Assembly (NCBI GenBank): GCA_964501785.1
Contig: CAZCUD010000022.1
Coordinates: forward strand, 1 to 42,121
DNA length: 42,121 nucleotides
Direction: 5' to 3'
DNA from: DATBSK01 sp964501785
GTDB lineage: Bacteria > Actinomycetota > Acidimicrobiia > IMCC26256 > PALSA-555
Positions 28,313 through 35,941 of this stretch are shown here, piece after piece. Each line of letters begins with the position of its first letter. The stretch's first letter is position 1. A model generated the notes under the pieces. The model saw only the letters and a list, made by a program, of their open reading frames with translations, ran no database searches and had not been told where the DNA came from. The position numbers and the translations under genes are program-made.

Positions 28313-29215
28313 ATGTGGTGGCGGCGCTCCGACGGACGGCTCGTGCGCGGGCTGAGCAACACCCGTCGGGCGATGCCCTACTTCATGCGGGGTCGCAACG
28401 AGTCCACGGTCTACTTCGAGCAGGACATCGCGCTCCCCAAGACCGACGCCTTCATCCGGGCCTGGAACCAGGCCAACCCCAACCTCCGGATCGACGTGTT
28501 CCACATCGTGGTGTGGGCGCTCAAGGAGGGGATGGCGCGCAACCCCGGCGTCAACCGCTTCGTCGCCGGTGGTCGCCTCTACCAGCGCGAGGGGGTGTGG
28601 TTCTCCTACGCCGTCAAGCAGAAGCTCGAGAACGACTCGCCGATGGTCGCGGTCAAGCGCCGGTTCGACGAGGACGCGACCTTCGGCGACATGGTGCAGG
28701 GGATCGCGGAGACGCAGGCCGCGTTCAAGTCGGGAGAAGCGAACCGCGTCGACGGTGAGCTCGGACTGCTGCTGATGCTTCCCGGCTGGATCCGTCGGGC
28801 GGTCATGGCGACGATCCGGGGGCTCGACCGCTGGGGGATGCTCCCACCCTCGTACGTCCGCAACGACCCGATGTACTCCTCGGCGTTCTTCGCCAACATG
28901 GCGAGCCTCGGCATGCCCGCCGTGTATCACCACCTCTACGAGTACGGGACCGCCGGCATCTTCTGCTCCATCGGGCGTCCGGTCACCGATCCGGGCGGAC
29001 CGACCAGCGGACCCGACCGCCGGCGGTCCATGATGCTGCGCTGGACCTACGACGAGCGCGTCGACGACGGGCTCTCCGCATGGTTCACGCTCCGACGGAT
29101 CAAGCAGATCGTCGAGGACCCCGAGCTCGTCGGCCTCACGGTCGAGGCGCTGCCCGCCGGTGCCATCGACGACGCCGCGGAACGGGCCGTGACCGACGAC
29201 GCCCCGGTCGGCTGA
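28313..29215 (+). CDS. stand-alone 2-oxoacid dehydrogenase E2-like acyltransferase, catalytic His lost
   Basis: 300 residues. The whole protein matches only the CAT-like catalytic core of E2 acyltransferases. There is no lipoyl or peripheral-subunit-binding domain. The N-terminal stretch STVYFEQDIALPKTDAFI and RIDVFHIVVWALKEGMARNP fit the first half. The C-terminal LRWTYDERVDDGLSAWFTLRRI matches the usual LTYDHRVxDGA...F. The active-site His is replaced by Glu248, while Asp252 and Gly253 stay. It therefore may bind CoA or an acyl group without ordinary transfer chemistry. It sits just before the alpha-oxoamine synthase gene on the same strand, with a 71-base gap and separate -10 elements. Confidence 0.82.
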   Translation: MWWRRSDGRLVRGLSNTRRAMPYFMRGRNESTVYFEQDIALPKTDAFIRAWNQANPNLRIDVFHIVVWALKEGMARNPGVNRFVAGGRLYQREGVWFSYAVKQKLENDSPMVAVKRRFDEDATFGDMVQGIAETQAAFKSGEANRVDGELGLLLMLPGWIRRAVMATIRGLDRWGMLPPSYVRNDPMYSSAFFANMASLGMPAVYHHLYEYGTAGIFCSIGRPVTDPGGPTSGPDRRRSMMLRWTYDERVDDGLSAWFTLRRIKQIVEDPELVGLTVEALPAGAIDDAAERAVTDDAPVG

Positions 29216-29270
29216 TCCCGCATCCGGCCACTCCCCCGCCACCACATCCGGCTCACGGCCACCCGCCCCG

Positions 29271-29276
29271 TAGAAT
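29271..29276 (+). promoter_or_regulatory. -10-like element TAGAAT for the alpha-oxoamine synthase gene
   Basis: The closest match to TATAAT in the window, 10 bases before the ATG at 29287. It overlaps an earlier in-frame ATG at 29275 and so favours 29287. CATCCGGC occurs twice just upstream (29221 and 29245, 24 bases apart), possibly an operator. Confidence 0.5.
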
Positions 29277-29286
29277 GCCGTCCGGC

Positions 29287-30495
29287 ATGAGCTACTTCTC
29301 GGAGCGGCTCGAGGCGTTCCCTCGGATCGAGCCCTACCGGCTGGCCCGGGACTCGGGCTACTGGCCGTACTACAAGACCGTCGAGAGCGCCTCGACGCCG
29401 CGCGTCGTCGTCGAGGGCCGTGAGGTCATCAACTTCGGCTCCAACAACTACCTGAGCCTCTCGTACCACCCCGCGGTGGTGGAGGCCGCCATCGCGGCGA
29501 CGCAGCGCTTCGGCAGCGGTGTGACGGGCAGCCGACTGCTGAACGGCACGCTGACCCTGCACAAGGAGCTCGAAGCCGAGCTCGCGGACTTCTACGGCTG
29601 TGAGGCCGCCCTCGTGTTCGCGACCGGCTACGTCGCGAACCTCTGTGCCATCGCCGGGTTCCTGGCCCGCCACGACGTCGCGGTGGTCGACAAGGAGATC
29701 CACAACTCGCTGCTGACAGGCGTGCGGCTCTCGGGTGCGACGATGAAGCGCTTTCGCCACAACGACGTCGGCCATCTCGAGAAGGTGCTCGACGCGCTGC
29801 CTGCGGAGGCCGGCAAGGGCGTGATCGTCGACGGCGTGTACTCCATGGGGGGCGACACCGCTCCCCTGGACGAGATGGTGGCGCTCGTGCGCCGTCATCC
29901 CAACACGTTCCTCGTCGACGACGAAGCGCACGGGATCGGGGTCCTCGGCGAACGGGGCCGTGGCGCGGCCGAGCAGTACGGCGTCCTCGACGACGTCGAC
30001 CTCGTCACCATCACGTTCTCGAAGACCCTCGGGTCGTGCGGTGGCGCGATCATCGGCTCGCAGGAGGCGATCGAGCTCCTCCAGCTCACGTCCGACCCGT
30101 TCATCTTCACCGCGTCGAACACCCCGGGATCCGTGGCGGCGGCCCTCGCGGCGTTGCGCGTGCTGCGCGACGAACCGGAGCGACCGGCCCGACTCCGCGC
30201 CAACGTCGCGTCGTTCCTGACGATGCTCAACGAGCGCGGGGTGCCGACCAACCCGGCCGAGAGCGCGATCGTCACGATCCCGCTCCGGCGGTTCGACGAG
30301 GTGTCGACCGTCCTGCTGGCGCTCGACCTGCTCGACAAGGGCGTGTTCGTGAACCCCGTGATCCCGCCTGCGGTCACCAAGGAGATGGGGCTCATCAGGC
30401 TCAGCCTCATGGTCGACCACGACACGGCCACGCTCGAAGAGGCGTCCGACACGCTCGCGAAGGTCCTCGCCGACCACGACCAGCTCCCCGACTGA
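29287..30495 (+). CDS. alpha-oxoamine synthase (KBL/AONS/serine palmitoyltransferase family)
   Basis: 402 residues. PLP-dependent fold-type I enzyme. FGSNNYLSLSYHP near the N-terminus, GSGVTGSRLLNGT, DKEIHNSLLTG, VDGVYSMGGD, LVDDEAHGIGVLGERGRG and TFSKTLGSCGG (Schiff-base Lys) are all in order. The family condenses an amino acid with an acyl-CoA and releases CO2. Members include KBL (Gly + acetyl-CoA), BioF (Ala + pimeloyl) and serine palmitoyltransferase. No biotin or threonine-degradation genes are next to it. The E2-like neighbour and the LpxO-like hydroxylase on the other strand make a lipid role possible, but this is inference. The start at 29287 is supported by a TAGAAT -10. Confidence 0.92.
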   Translation: MSYFSERLEAFPRIEPYRLARDSGYWPYYKTVESASTPRVVVEGREVINFGSNNYLSLSYHPAVVEAAIAATQRFGSGVTGSRLLNGTLTLHKELEAELADFYGCEAALVFATGYVANLCAIAGFLARHDVAVVDKEIHNSLLTGVRLSGATMKRFRHNDVGHLEKVLDALPAEAGKGVIVDGVYSMGGDTAPLDEMVALVRRHPNTFLVDDEAHGIGVLGERGRGAAEQYGVLDDVDLVTITFSKTLGSCGGAIIGSQEAIELLQLTSDPFIFTASNTPGSVAAALAALRVLRDEPERPARLRANVASFLTMLNERGVPTNPAESAIVTIPLRRFDEVSTVLLALDLLDKGVFVNPVIPPAVTKEMGLIRLSLMVDHDTATLEEASDTLAKVLADHDQLPD

Positions 30496-30508
30496 GCGGG
30501 CGGCTCAG
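30492..30508. terminator. symmetric hairpin between two convergent genes
   Basis: CTGAGC (30492-30497) and GCTCAG (30503-30508) form a 6-bp stem around 5 bases. The hairpin covers the stop codons of the alpha-oxoamine synthase and the convergent methyltransferase, so it could serve both directions. Confidence 0.4.
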
Positions 30509-31239
30509 CCGATCAGCAGGCGGTACCCCAGGTCGAGCTCGTCGAGGGCGAGCAGCTCGGCGTGCCGCCGCTCCCACGCTCCGTCGTCCAGGTCGGCGCG
30601 CAGGCGCGCGATCCCGCGCTCGACATGACGGGGGTCGAGGCGCGCCAGGCCGGACATCCCGGCACGCACCTCCGGGTCGAGATATCGCTCCGGGCGACGC
30701 CAGTAGGCACCCATGACCCCGTCCTCGCAGTCGTGCGGCACCGGCACGGTCTCGATGCGGCCCACGCCGCCGAGCGCCTCGACGACGGACGGGATCGCCG
30801 GCGCGGCCGCGTCGAGCGGACCGATCTCCGGTACGTAGTCGAGGAGCCAGAAGTCGTGTGCGACGATCGGCTCGAAGGCGAGGACGACGACGCGATCGGC
30901 GACACGCCGCAGCTCGCGACACCCGGCCTCGAGATCCGTCCAGTGGTGGACCGTGAGGATCGCCGACGCGACGTCGAACGCGGCACGGGCGATCGGCAGG
31001 CGCTCGGCGAAGCCGCGGACCACGGGTGCTGCGCCGCGCGGCCGCTGCGACACCATCTCGATCGACGGCTCCACCGCGACGACGACGCGGTCCCGGGGCT
31101 CGTACGAACCCGTGCCCGCTCCGACGTTCACCACCGACGCGGCATCACCGATCGCATCGAAGATCCGACGTTCGAACCGCGGGTCGGGACGACGGTGCAG
31201 GGCGTAGCCACGACCGATCGAGTCGTACCGCGTGGCCAC
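30505..31239 (-). CDS. class I SAM-dependent methyltransferase (UbiE-like)
   Basis: 244 residues from the GTG at 31239, five bases after the hydroxylase stop. ATRYDSIGRGYALHRRPD is the usual lead-in of UbiE/Methyltransf_11 proteins. ASVVNVGAGTGSYEP is motif I, VVAVEPSIEMVSQRP motif II, and AFDVASAILTVHHWTD the post-II region. The C-terminal half (after about 130) carries YVPEIGPLD and VPHDCEDGVMGAYWRRPE, which occur in many actinobacterial and proteobacterial methyltransferases of unknown substrate. The frame is open upstream but antisense in character. It is co-transcribed with the LpxO-like hydroxylase. Confidence 0.88.
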   Translation of the reverse strand: MATRYDSIGRGYALHRRPDPRFERRIFDAIGDAASVVNVGAGTGSYEPRDRVVVAVEPSIEMVSQRPRGAAPVVRGFAERLPIARAAFDVASAILTVHHWTDLEAGCRELRRVADRVVVLAFEPIVAHDFWLLDYVPEIGPLDAAAPAIPSVVEALGGVGRIETVPVPHDCEDGVMGAYWRRPERYLDPEVRAGMSGLARLDPRHVERGIARLRADLDDGAWERRHAELLALDELDLGYRLLIG

Positions 31240-31244
31240 GAGTG

Positions 31245-32033
31245 CTACGCGGCCCGCTCGCGCACCTGCTCGAAGCGCTTCTCCCACGCGTTGTGACGCG
31301 CCTTCGCGTCCTGGATGAACGGTGACCACCCGATCACCTTGATGATCACGTCGTTGAGCAGGCGCGGGAACCCGGCGAGCGGTCGCTTGAAGTCGACGAA
31401 GAGCACGACCCGGGTGCCGTCCGTGTCGTTCCACGCCTCGTGCTCGAACACGTCGTCGAACACCAGGCTCTTGCCCTCGGTCCAGTGACGGACGTCGTGC
31501 CCGACCCGGATGCCGCACGCCTCGCGAGGCTCCGGCACCATCAGCGCGAGGTGGTAGCGCAGCACGCCCTTGTACGGCCCACCGTGCGGCGGGATCCGCT
31601 TGTGCGGAGCGAAGATGGAGAACATCGCGGTCGTCATGCCCGGGATGCGCTGGAGCAGTCGCGTCGTCTCGGGGCAGCGATCGACGTTGTGGCCCGCGGT
31701 GAAGCCGTAGCCGTAGAAGAAGAAGGTCTTCCAACGGTCGTCGTCGGTGATCTGGTACTGGTCGGTGGAGATGTCCTGGAAGTTCGGGAGCGCGTCACGG
31801 TGCTCGAGCACCTGCTCGAGCTCGGCTCGGATCCTCGGTGCGCCGGCCTCGAGCTCCGCGATCCAGGGGAAGTCGGCCGGGTCGAAGAACGTGTGGTCCC
31901 CGACGAGCGACCGTCGCCCGAAGTAGCCGTCGAGCCAGCGCACGAACCGCTCACCGATGCGGTTCGCGAGGTCGACGAGGCGCTCTCGGAGCGAGCGCCC
32001 CGACGGGCCGGAATCTGGTGCCTCGGCCTCCAC
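31245..32033 (-). CDS. aspartyl/asparaginyl beta-hydroxylase-like (LpxO type) dioxygenase
   Basis: 262 residues from the GTG at 32033 (6 bases after a TACGCT -10). Fe(II)/2-oxoglutarate dioxygenase fold. FSIFAPHKRIPPHGGPYKG holds the first metal-site His residues, RYHLALMVPEP and the EGKSLVFDDVFEHEAWN block hold the next His, and RVVLFVDFKRPL ends with the 2-oxoglutarate-binding Arg. This matches the Asp_Arg_Hydrox family, which includes LpxO, the enzyme that hydroxylates acyl chains of lipid A. An actinobacterium has no lipid A, so another lipid or a protein is the substrate. The frame upstream of 32033 is not part of the gene. Confidence 0.88.
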   Translation of the reverse strand: MEAEAPDSGPSGRSLRERLVDLANRIGERFVRWLDGYFGRRSLVGDHTFFDPADFPWIAELEAGAPRIRAELEQVLEHRDALPNFQDISTDQYQITDDDRWKTFFFYGYGFTAGHNVDRCPETTRLLQRIPGMTTAMFSIFAPHKRIPPHGGPYKGVLRYHLALMVPEPREACGIRVGHDVRHWTEGKSLVFDDVFEHEAWNDTDGTRVVLFVDFKRPLAGFPRLLNDVIIKVIGWSPFIQDAKARHNAWEKRFEQVRERAA

Positions 32034-32039
32034 GGGACG

Positions 32040-32045
32040 AGCGTA
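32040..32045 (-). promoter_or_regulatory. -10-like element TACGCT for the hydroxylase/methyltransferase pair
   Basis: Minus-strand TANNNT hexamer with exactly 6 bases to the GTG at 32033. Confidence 0.5.
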
Positions 32046-32083
32046 CTGCCGGATGGGTCGGCGACGGCCTTCGACTCGCGCCC

Positions 32084-34042
32084 TCAGTCGCCCGAGTGCC
32101 GTGCGAGGAACTCTCGAGCCACTGCGCCGTCGACGACCCGGCGGAACGGCGGCATCGCCTCGAGGAGCACGCTGCGGTAGCGGGCGGTCGCGAGACGCCG
32201 ATCGAGGACGCACACCACGCCCCGGTCGGCGTGCGATCGGATCAGCCGCCCGGCACCTTGCGCGAGCGCGAGCGCGGCCGCAGGGAGGTCGACCTCGCCG
32301 AACCCGCTGCCTCCCGCGCGCTCGACGGCCTCTCGCCGCGCCTGTTCGAGGGGATCGTCGGGACGCGTGAACGGAAGGCGGTCGATGACGACGAGCAGGC
32401 ACGCGGGGCCGGGCACGTCGAGCCCCTGCCAGAACGCCCGCGTCGCCACGAGGCAGCTCGTCTCGTCCGCGCCGAACTCGGCGACCAGGCGCGCGGTCGT
32501 GTCGTCACCTTGGGCCAGGACGCGGTGATCGGTCGCCTCGCGCAGGACTGCCGCGAACGCATGCACGTTCCGCCACGACGTGCAGAGGACGAGCGTGCGC
32601 CCGCCGGCGGCATCGACGAGCTCGCAGACCTCACGCTCCGCGGCCGGCGCCCATCCCTCGTCGCGCACGTCGGGCAGCGATCGGGGCACGTACAGCATCG
32701 CCTGCTCGCGCAGATCGAACGGCGACTCGAAGCGCCGGGCGTCGTAGCCGAAGCCGGGTCCCGCCGCGACCTCGTCGTCACCCGGTGCGTCGTCGGCGTC
32801 ACCACCGTCGTGGGCGCCGAGGGGCGCCTCGGGCGCCAGGCCGAGCCGCCGCGCGAGCGGCTCGAAGCGCCGCCCCGGGCCGAGGGTCGCGGACACCAGC
32901 ACGACCGGGACCTCCGCGAACAGCACCGGCGCGAGCCGCTCGCCGATCTCGATGGGCGCGAGGCGCAGCACCGGCCGTTCGCCGCCGTCGATCCAGGTGA
33001 CGTCGTCGTCGCTGGGCGCACGGAATCGGCGGACTGCCTCGACGCGCGACTGCGCGAGTCGCACGGCCTGCGCGGCGGCCGCACCCGACTCCCGGTCCAC
33101 CGAGCGCATCGCGGCGCCGATGCGCGCATCGGTCGTCGCGAGCAGCGCCGCGAAGCCTTCCTCGGTCGGGTCGAAGCGGCCGTCGAGGTCCTCCAGCCAG
33201 TCGTCGAGCCGCTCGCCGCTCTCCGCCACAGCATCGCACTCGGCCTGGGTCCCACCGGCGCGCCGGAGCCTCCCGGCGAGCTGTCGGAGCCCCCCGACGG
33301 TCAGCTCGGCGCTGAGCGCGCTCGTCGCGAAGCGGTCGAACGCGTGCGCCTCGTCGAGGACGACGACGTCGTGCTCGGGCAGCAGCTTGCCACCCGACCC
33401 GAGGTGCGCGGCGTACAGGGCGTGGTTGACGACGACGACGGCGGCCTCCGCGGCACGCCGGCGCGCAACCTCCGCGAAGCAGGCCTCCCCGACCTCGCAG
33501 CGGTTCGCGCCGGGACATTCGTTGGGACCGCAGGTGACCGCGCGCCACGACCGGGGCTCGATGGACTCGGGCAGGTCCGCGACGTCACCCGTCTCGGAGT
33601 CGGCCGAGAACTGCTCGAGGCGCTCGAGGTCTCGGGCGAACGTGGGCCCCGGTCGTTCGTCGAACAGCGCCTCGCCACCCCGCGCGCCCTCGAGCCTCGC
33701 GAGGCACAGGTAGTTCGCGCGTCCCTTGAGCAGCGCACCCGTGAGGTCGATCCCTCCGTGCTCCTGCACGAGCGGCAGGTCCTTGCGCCAGAGCTGGTCC
33801 TGGAGCGTCAGCGTGGCGGTCGCGACGACCGCGCGGACCCCGCTCGCCGCGATCGCGCTCAGGTACGCCAGGCTCTTGCCGGAACCGGTCGGTGCCTCCG
33901 CCACGAGATGGTGCCGCCCGTCGATCGCGGCTGCGATGGCCTCGGTCAGGCGGCGCTGCCCGGGACGGTCGTCACCACCCAGCGCCCCCACGCACCGGGA
34001 GAGCACCTCGATGGCATCGCCGGCTTCGCCGTCGCCACTCAC
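32084..34042 (-). CDS. DinG/XPD-like ATP-dependent helicase with Fe-S motif
   Basis: 652 residues from the GTG at 34042, overlapping the upstream GT2 stop (GTGA). RPGQRRLTEAI (about 27-36) is the Q-like motif. Walker A is APTGSGKS (50-57), and ATATLTLQDQL is motif Ia. Four Cys between about 110 and 190 (NYLC, TCGPNECPGANRC, GEAC) fit the 4Fe-4S cluster of XPD/DinG helicases. VVLDEAHAFD is the DEAH box, VLVSATLG motif III, TRAFWQGLDVPG motif V and QGAGRLIRSHADRG motif VI. The enzyme unwinds DNA 5'-3', typically in repair or R-loop removal. It sits downstream of two glycosyltransferase genes with no obvious link. Confidence 0.93.
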   Translation of the reverse strand: MSGDGEAGDAIEVLSRCVGALGGDDRPGQRRLTEAIAAAIDGRHHLVAEAPTGSGKSLAYLSAIAASGVRAVVATATLTLQDQLWRKDLPLVQEHGGIDLTGALLKGRANYLCLARLEGARGGEALFDERPGPTFARDLERLEQFSADSETGDVADLPESIEPRSWRAVTCGPNECPGANRCEVGEACFAEVARRRAAEAAVVVVNHALYAAHLGSGGKLLPEHDVVVLDEAHAFDRFATSALSAELTVGGLRQLAGRLRRAGGTQAECDAVAESGERLDDWLEDLDGRFDPTEEGFAALLATTDARIGAAMRSVDRESGAAAAQAVRLAQSRVEAVRRFRAPSDDDVTWIDGGERPVLRLAPIEIGERLAPVLFAEVPVVLVSATLGPGRRFEPLARRLGLAPEAPLGAHDGGDADDAPGDDEVAAGPGFGYDARRFESPFDLREQAMLYVPRSLPDVRDEGWAPAAEREVCELVDAAGGRTLVLCTSWRNVHAFAAVLREATDHRVLAQGDDTTARLVAEFGADETSCLVATRAFWQGLDVPGPACLLVVIDRLPFTRPDDPLEQARREAVERAGGSGFGEVDLPAAALALAQGAGRLIRSHADRGVVCVLDRRLATARYRSVLLEAMPPFRRVVDGAVAREFLARHSGD

Positions 34043-34800
34043 CCGTCGGTCGCCACCGAGCCGATCGTCGCGGCGCCGGCTGCCCGATCCACCCGGCGCG
34101 ACGTCCACCGCATCGCGATCCGGACGACGTCGAACGCCGCACGCAGCGAGTCGGACCCGCGCCGCACGCTGCTGCCCTCGATCGCGGTCCACGTGACCGG
34201 TCGCTCGACCACTCGATAGCCGAGGCGACGCGCGAGGAGCAGGACCTCGACGTCGAACGCGAAGCGCTCACAGCGCGAGAGCGAGAACAGCCGGCGCGCG
34301 ACGTCGCCCCGGAACATCTTGAACCCGCACTGGGTGTCGTCGCTCTCGATCCCGGTGAGCGTGCGCACCATGCGGTTGAAGACACGCGCCATGACCGCGC
34401 GGTCGCGGGTGCCGTTCCGGACGACCGCGTCGGGGAGCGTCCGCGATCCGGAGACGACGTCGGCATCGTCGAGGGCGTCGAGGAAGACCGGCAACGCCGA
34501 CAGGTCGGTCGCGAGGTCGGCGTCCATGTAGAGGACCGCGTCGCCGGTCGATGCCAGCACGCCCTCACGCACCGCCGCTCCCTTGCCGCGGTTCTGCTCC
34601 AGCCGCAGCACGGACGAGCCCGTGGTCCCCTGGAGGTTCGCCTCGGCGACCGCCGCGGTCTCGTCGCTGCTCCCGTCGTCGACCACGATGATCTCGAGTC
34701 CGTCGGATGCCGCCGCGGCGATGAGCGCGTGCAGCGTCGCGCCCAGTCGGGTGGCCTCGTTGAAGGCCGGGATGACGACCGACAGCTTCCCCCCGGGCAT
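34039..34800 (-). CDS. family 2 glycosyltransferase, dolichyl-phosphate glucosyltransferase (Alg5)-like
   Basis: 253 residues from the ATG at 34800. LSVVIPAFNEATRLGATL opens the GT-A fold, IIVVDDGSSDET binds the nucleotide sugar, and MDADLATDL is the DxD motif. DDTQCGFKMFRGD followed by FAFDVEVLLLARRLG matches the Alg5 branch that makes polyprenyl-phosphate glucose (or another hexose) at the membrane. A TACATT hexamer lies 6 bases before 34800 and suggests a leaderless transcript there; an earlier ATG at 34839 is possible. The lipid-linked sugar could feed a GT-C enzyme such as the AftD-like protein encoded nearby. Confidence 0.92.
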   Translation of the reverse strand: MPGGKLSVVIPAFNEATRLGATLHALIAAAASDGLEIIVVDDGSSDETAAVAEANLQGTTGSSVLRLEQNRGKGAAVREGVLASTGDAVLYMDADLATDLSALPVFLDALDDADVVSGSRTLPDAVVRNGTRDRAVMARVFNRMVRTLTGIESDDTQCGFKMFRGDVARRLFSLSRCERFAFDVEVLLLARRLGYRVVERPVTWTAIEGSSVRRGSDSLRAAFDVVRIAMRWTSRRVDRAAGAATIGSVATDG

Positions 34801-34806
34801 CGGCCC

Positions 34807-34812
34807 AATGTA
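34807..34812 (-). promoter_or_regulatory. -10-like element TACATT inside the glycosyltransferase operon
   Basis: Minus-strand TANNNT hexamer with exactly 6 bases to the ATG at 34800. It is a possible internal promoter for the GT2 and helicase genes. Confidence 0.4.
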
Positions 34813-34843
34813 AGCGGGGTCCTCGGGAGGGCGGGGCATGACC

Positions 34844-35896
34844 TCAGCGGTCGACTGCTTCGCGCACCGCGGCCTCGAACGCCGCCACGGCCCGATCCCA
34901 GGTGAGCTCTCCTGCACGATCGCGTGCGGCGGCGGAGAGGCGCTGACGTTCGGAGGCGTCGCTCGCGAGCCGGATCCACGCCGCGGCGAAGGCTTCGTCG
35001 TCGGCGACCAGCACGCCGGTCCGGCCGTCGACGACCGAGTCCCGCACGCCCCGCACGTCGAAGGCCAGCGTCGGCGTGCCCGCAGCGGCGGCCTCCATGA
35101 TCACCGTCCCCCACCCCTCGTGATGAGCGGCATGGACGAGGAACCAGGCCTCGCCGAGCAGGCGCTGCTTGTCGTCGCCCGAGATCGGTCCCATGAACGT
35201 GACGCCCTCGCCGCTGCGCTCGCGCAGCCGGTCGGCTTCGGGACCGTCGCCCGCGATCACGAGCCGACCGCCGGTGGCCGCTCGGACCTGCTCCCAGATC
35301 GCCAAGAGCCGCTCGACGCGCTTGTGGGCGACGAGACGACCCAGGGCGACGAAGAGCGGCGTCTCCGACTTGGCGACGACCTCCGCGACCGGGTCGGTGC
35401 CCATCTCGATCGTGCGGATCCGCGCCGGGTCGATGCCGATGTCGGCGAGGCTCTCCGCCGTCGAGCGCGACACCGCCACGAACAGCTCGTCTCGGTAGAG
35501 CGCCGGCATGGCGCGCTCCTCGAGGAACCGGCCCACCCCGGCCACGGGCTGGCGGAAGTACATCGCCCACTGGTCGACGTGGACGTGGTGCACGAGGCAC
35601 ACCACGGGCTTGCGCCGCCACAGCGGGCTGAAGAACGGGACTCCGTTCTCCACGTCGACGAGCACGTCCCAGTCGCGGAACCGCCGCCAGTACGAGAACG
35701 GCGCTCGTACGTACTGCGAGTAGCGACCACCGGCGTCGATGACGGGATACGACCGTCCGCCGGTCGGACCGCCGGCCAGCAGGGCGACCTCGTGACCACG
35801 CGCGCCCAGACCCGTGGCGAGCCGATCCGTCACGTACTCGGCGCCGCCGGCCTGCGGGTGGGCCAGGTCTTTCCACGAGACGAAGAGGACGCGCAT
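34844..35896 (-). CDS. family 4 glycosyltransferase
   Basis: 350 residues from the ATG at 35896. MRVLFVSWKDLAHPQAGGAEYV opens the N-terminal Rossmann domain (the loop HPQAGGAE contacts the acceptor), with VDVENGVPFFSPLW and VHHVHVDQW next. The C-terminal domain has FVALGRLVAHKRVERLLAIW and LVIAGDGPEADRLR. It ends with the E-x7-E loop region HEGWGTVIMEAAAAGTPTLAFDVRGVRD, which binds the donor sugar nucleotide. It is a cytoplasmic retaining glycosyltransferase. Neighbours on both sides handle envelope glycans. Its -10 (TATGAT, 35921-35926 on the minus strand) overlaps that of the divergent AftD-like gene. Confidence 0.93.
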   Translation of the reverse strand: MRVLFVSWKDLAHPQAGGAEYVTDRLATGLGARGHEVALLAGGPTGGRSYPVIDAGGRYSQYVRAPFSYWRRFRDWDVLVDVENGVPFFSPLWRRKPVVCLVHHVHVDQWAMYFRQPVAGVGRFLEERAMPALYRDELFVAVSRSTAESLADIGIDPARIRTIEMGTDPVAEVVAKSETPLFVALGRLVAHKRVERLLAIWEQVRAATGGRLVIAGDGPEADRLRERSGEGVTFMGPISGDDKQRLLGEAWFLVHAAHHEGWGTVIMEAAAAGTPTLAFDVRGVRDSVVDGRTGVLVADDEAFAAAWIRLASDASERQRLSAAARDRAGELTWDRAVAAFEAAVREAVDR

Positions 35897-35920
35897 GTGC
35901 TCCGAAGTCCGGGTCGGCGC

Positions 35921-35930
35921 ATCATAGGAT
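35921..35930. promoter_or_regulatory. overlapping divergent -10 elements (TATGAT / TAGGAT)
   Basis: On the minus strand TATGAT (35926 to 35921) serves the GT4 gene, leaving a leader of about 18 bases. On the plus strand TAGGAT (35925-35930) lies 11 bases before the ATG of the AftD-like gene. The two overlap by two bases, so polymerases at the two promoters must exclude each other. Confidence 0.45.
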
Positions 35931-35941
35931 CGCCGCGGCCC

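Noticed and set aside
34838..35941. N-terminal extension of the AftD-like frame by 368 codons
   Set aside because: The extra part is antisense to the GT4 gene. The -10 TAGGAT and the ATG at 35942, followed directly by the first membrane helix and GT-C loop, mark the real start.
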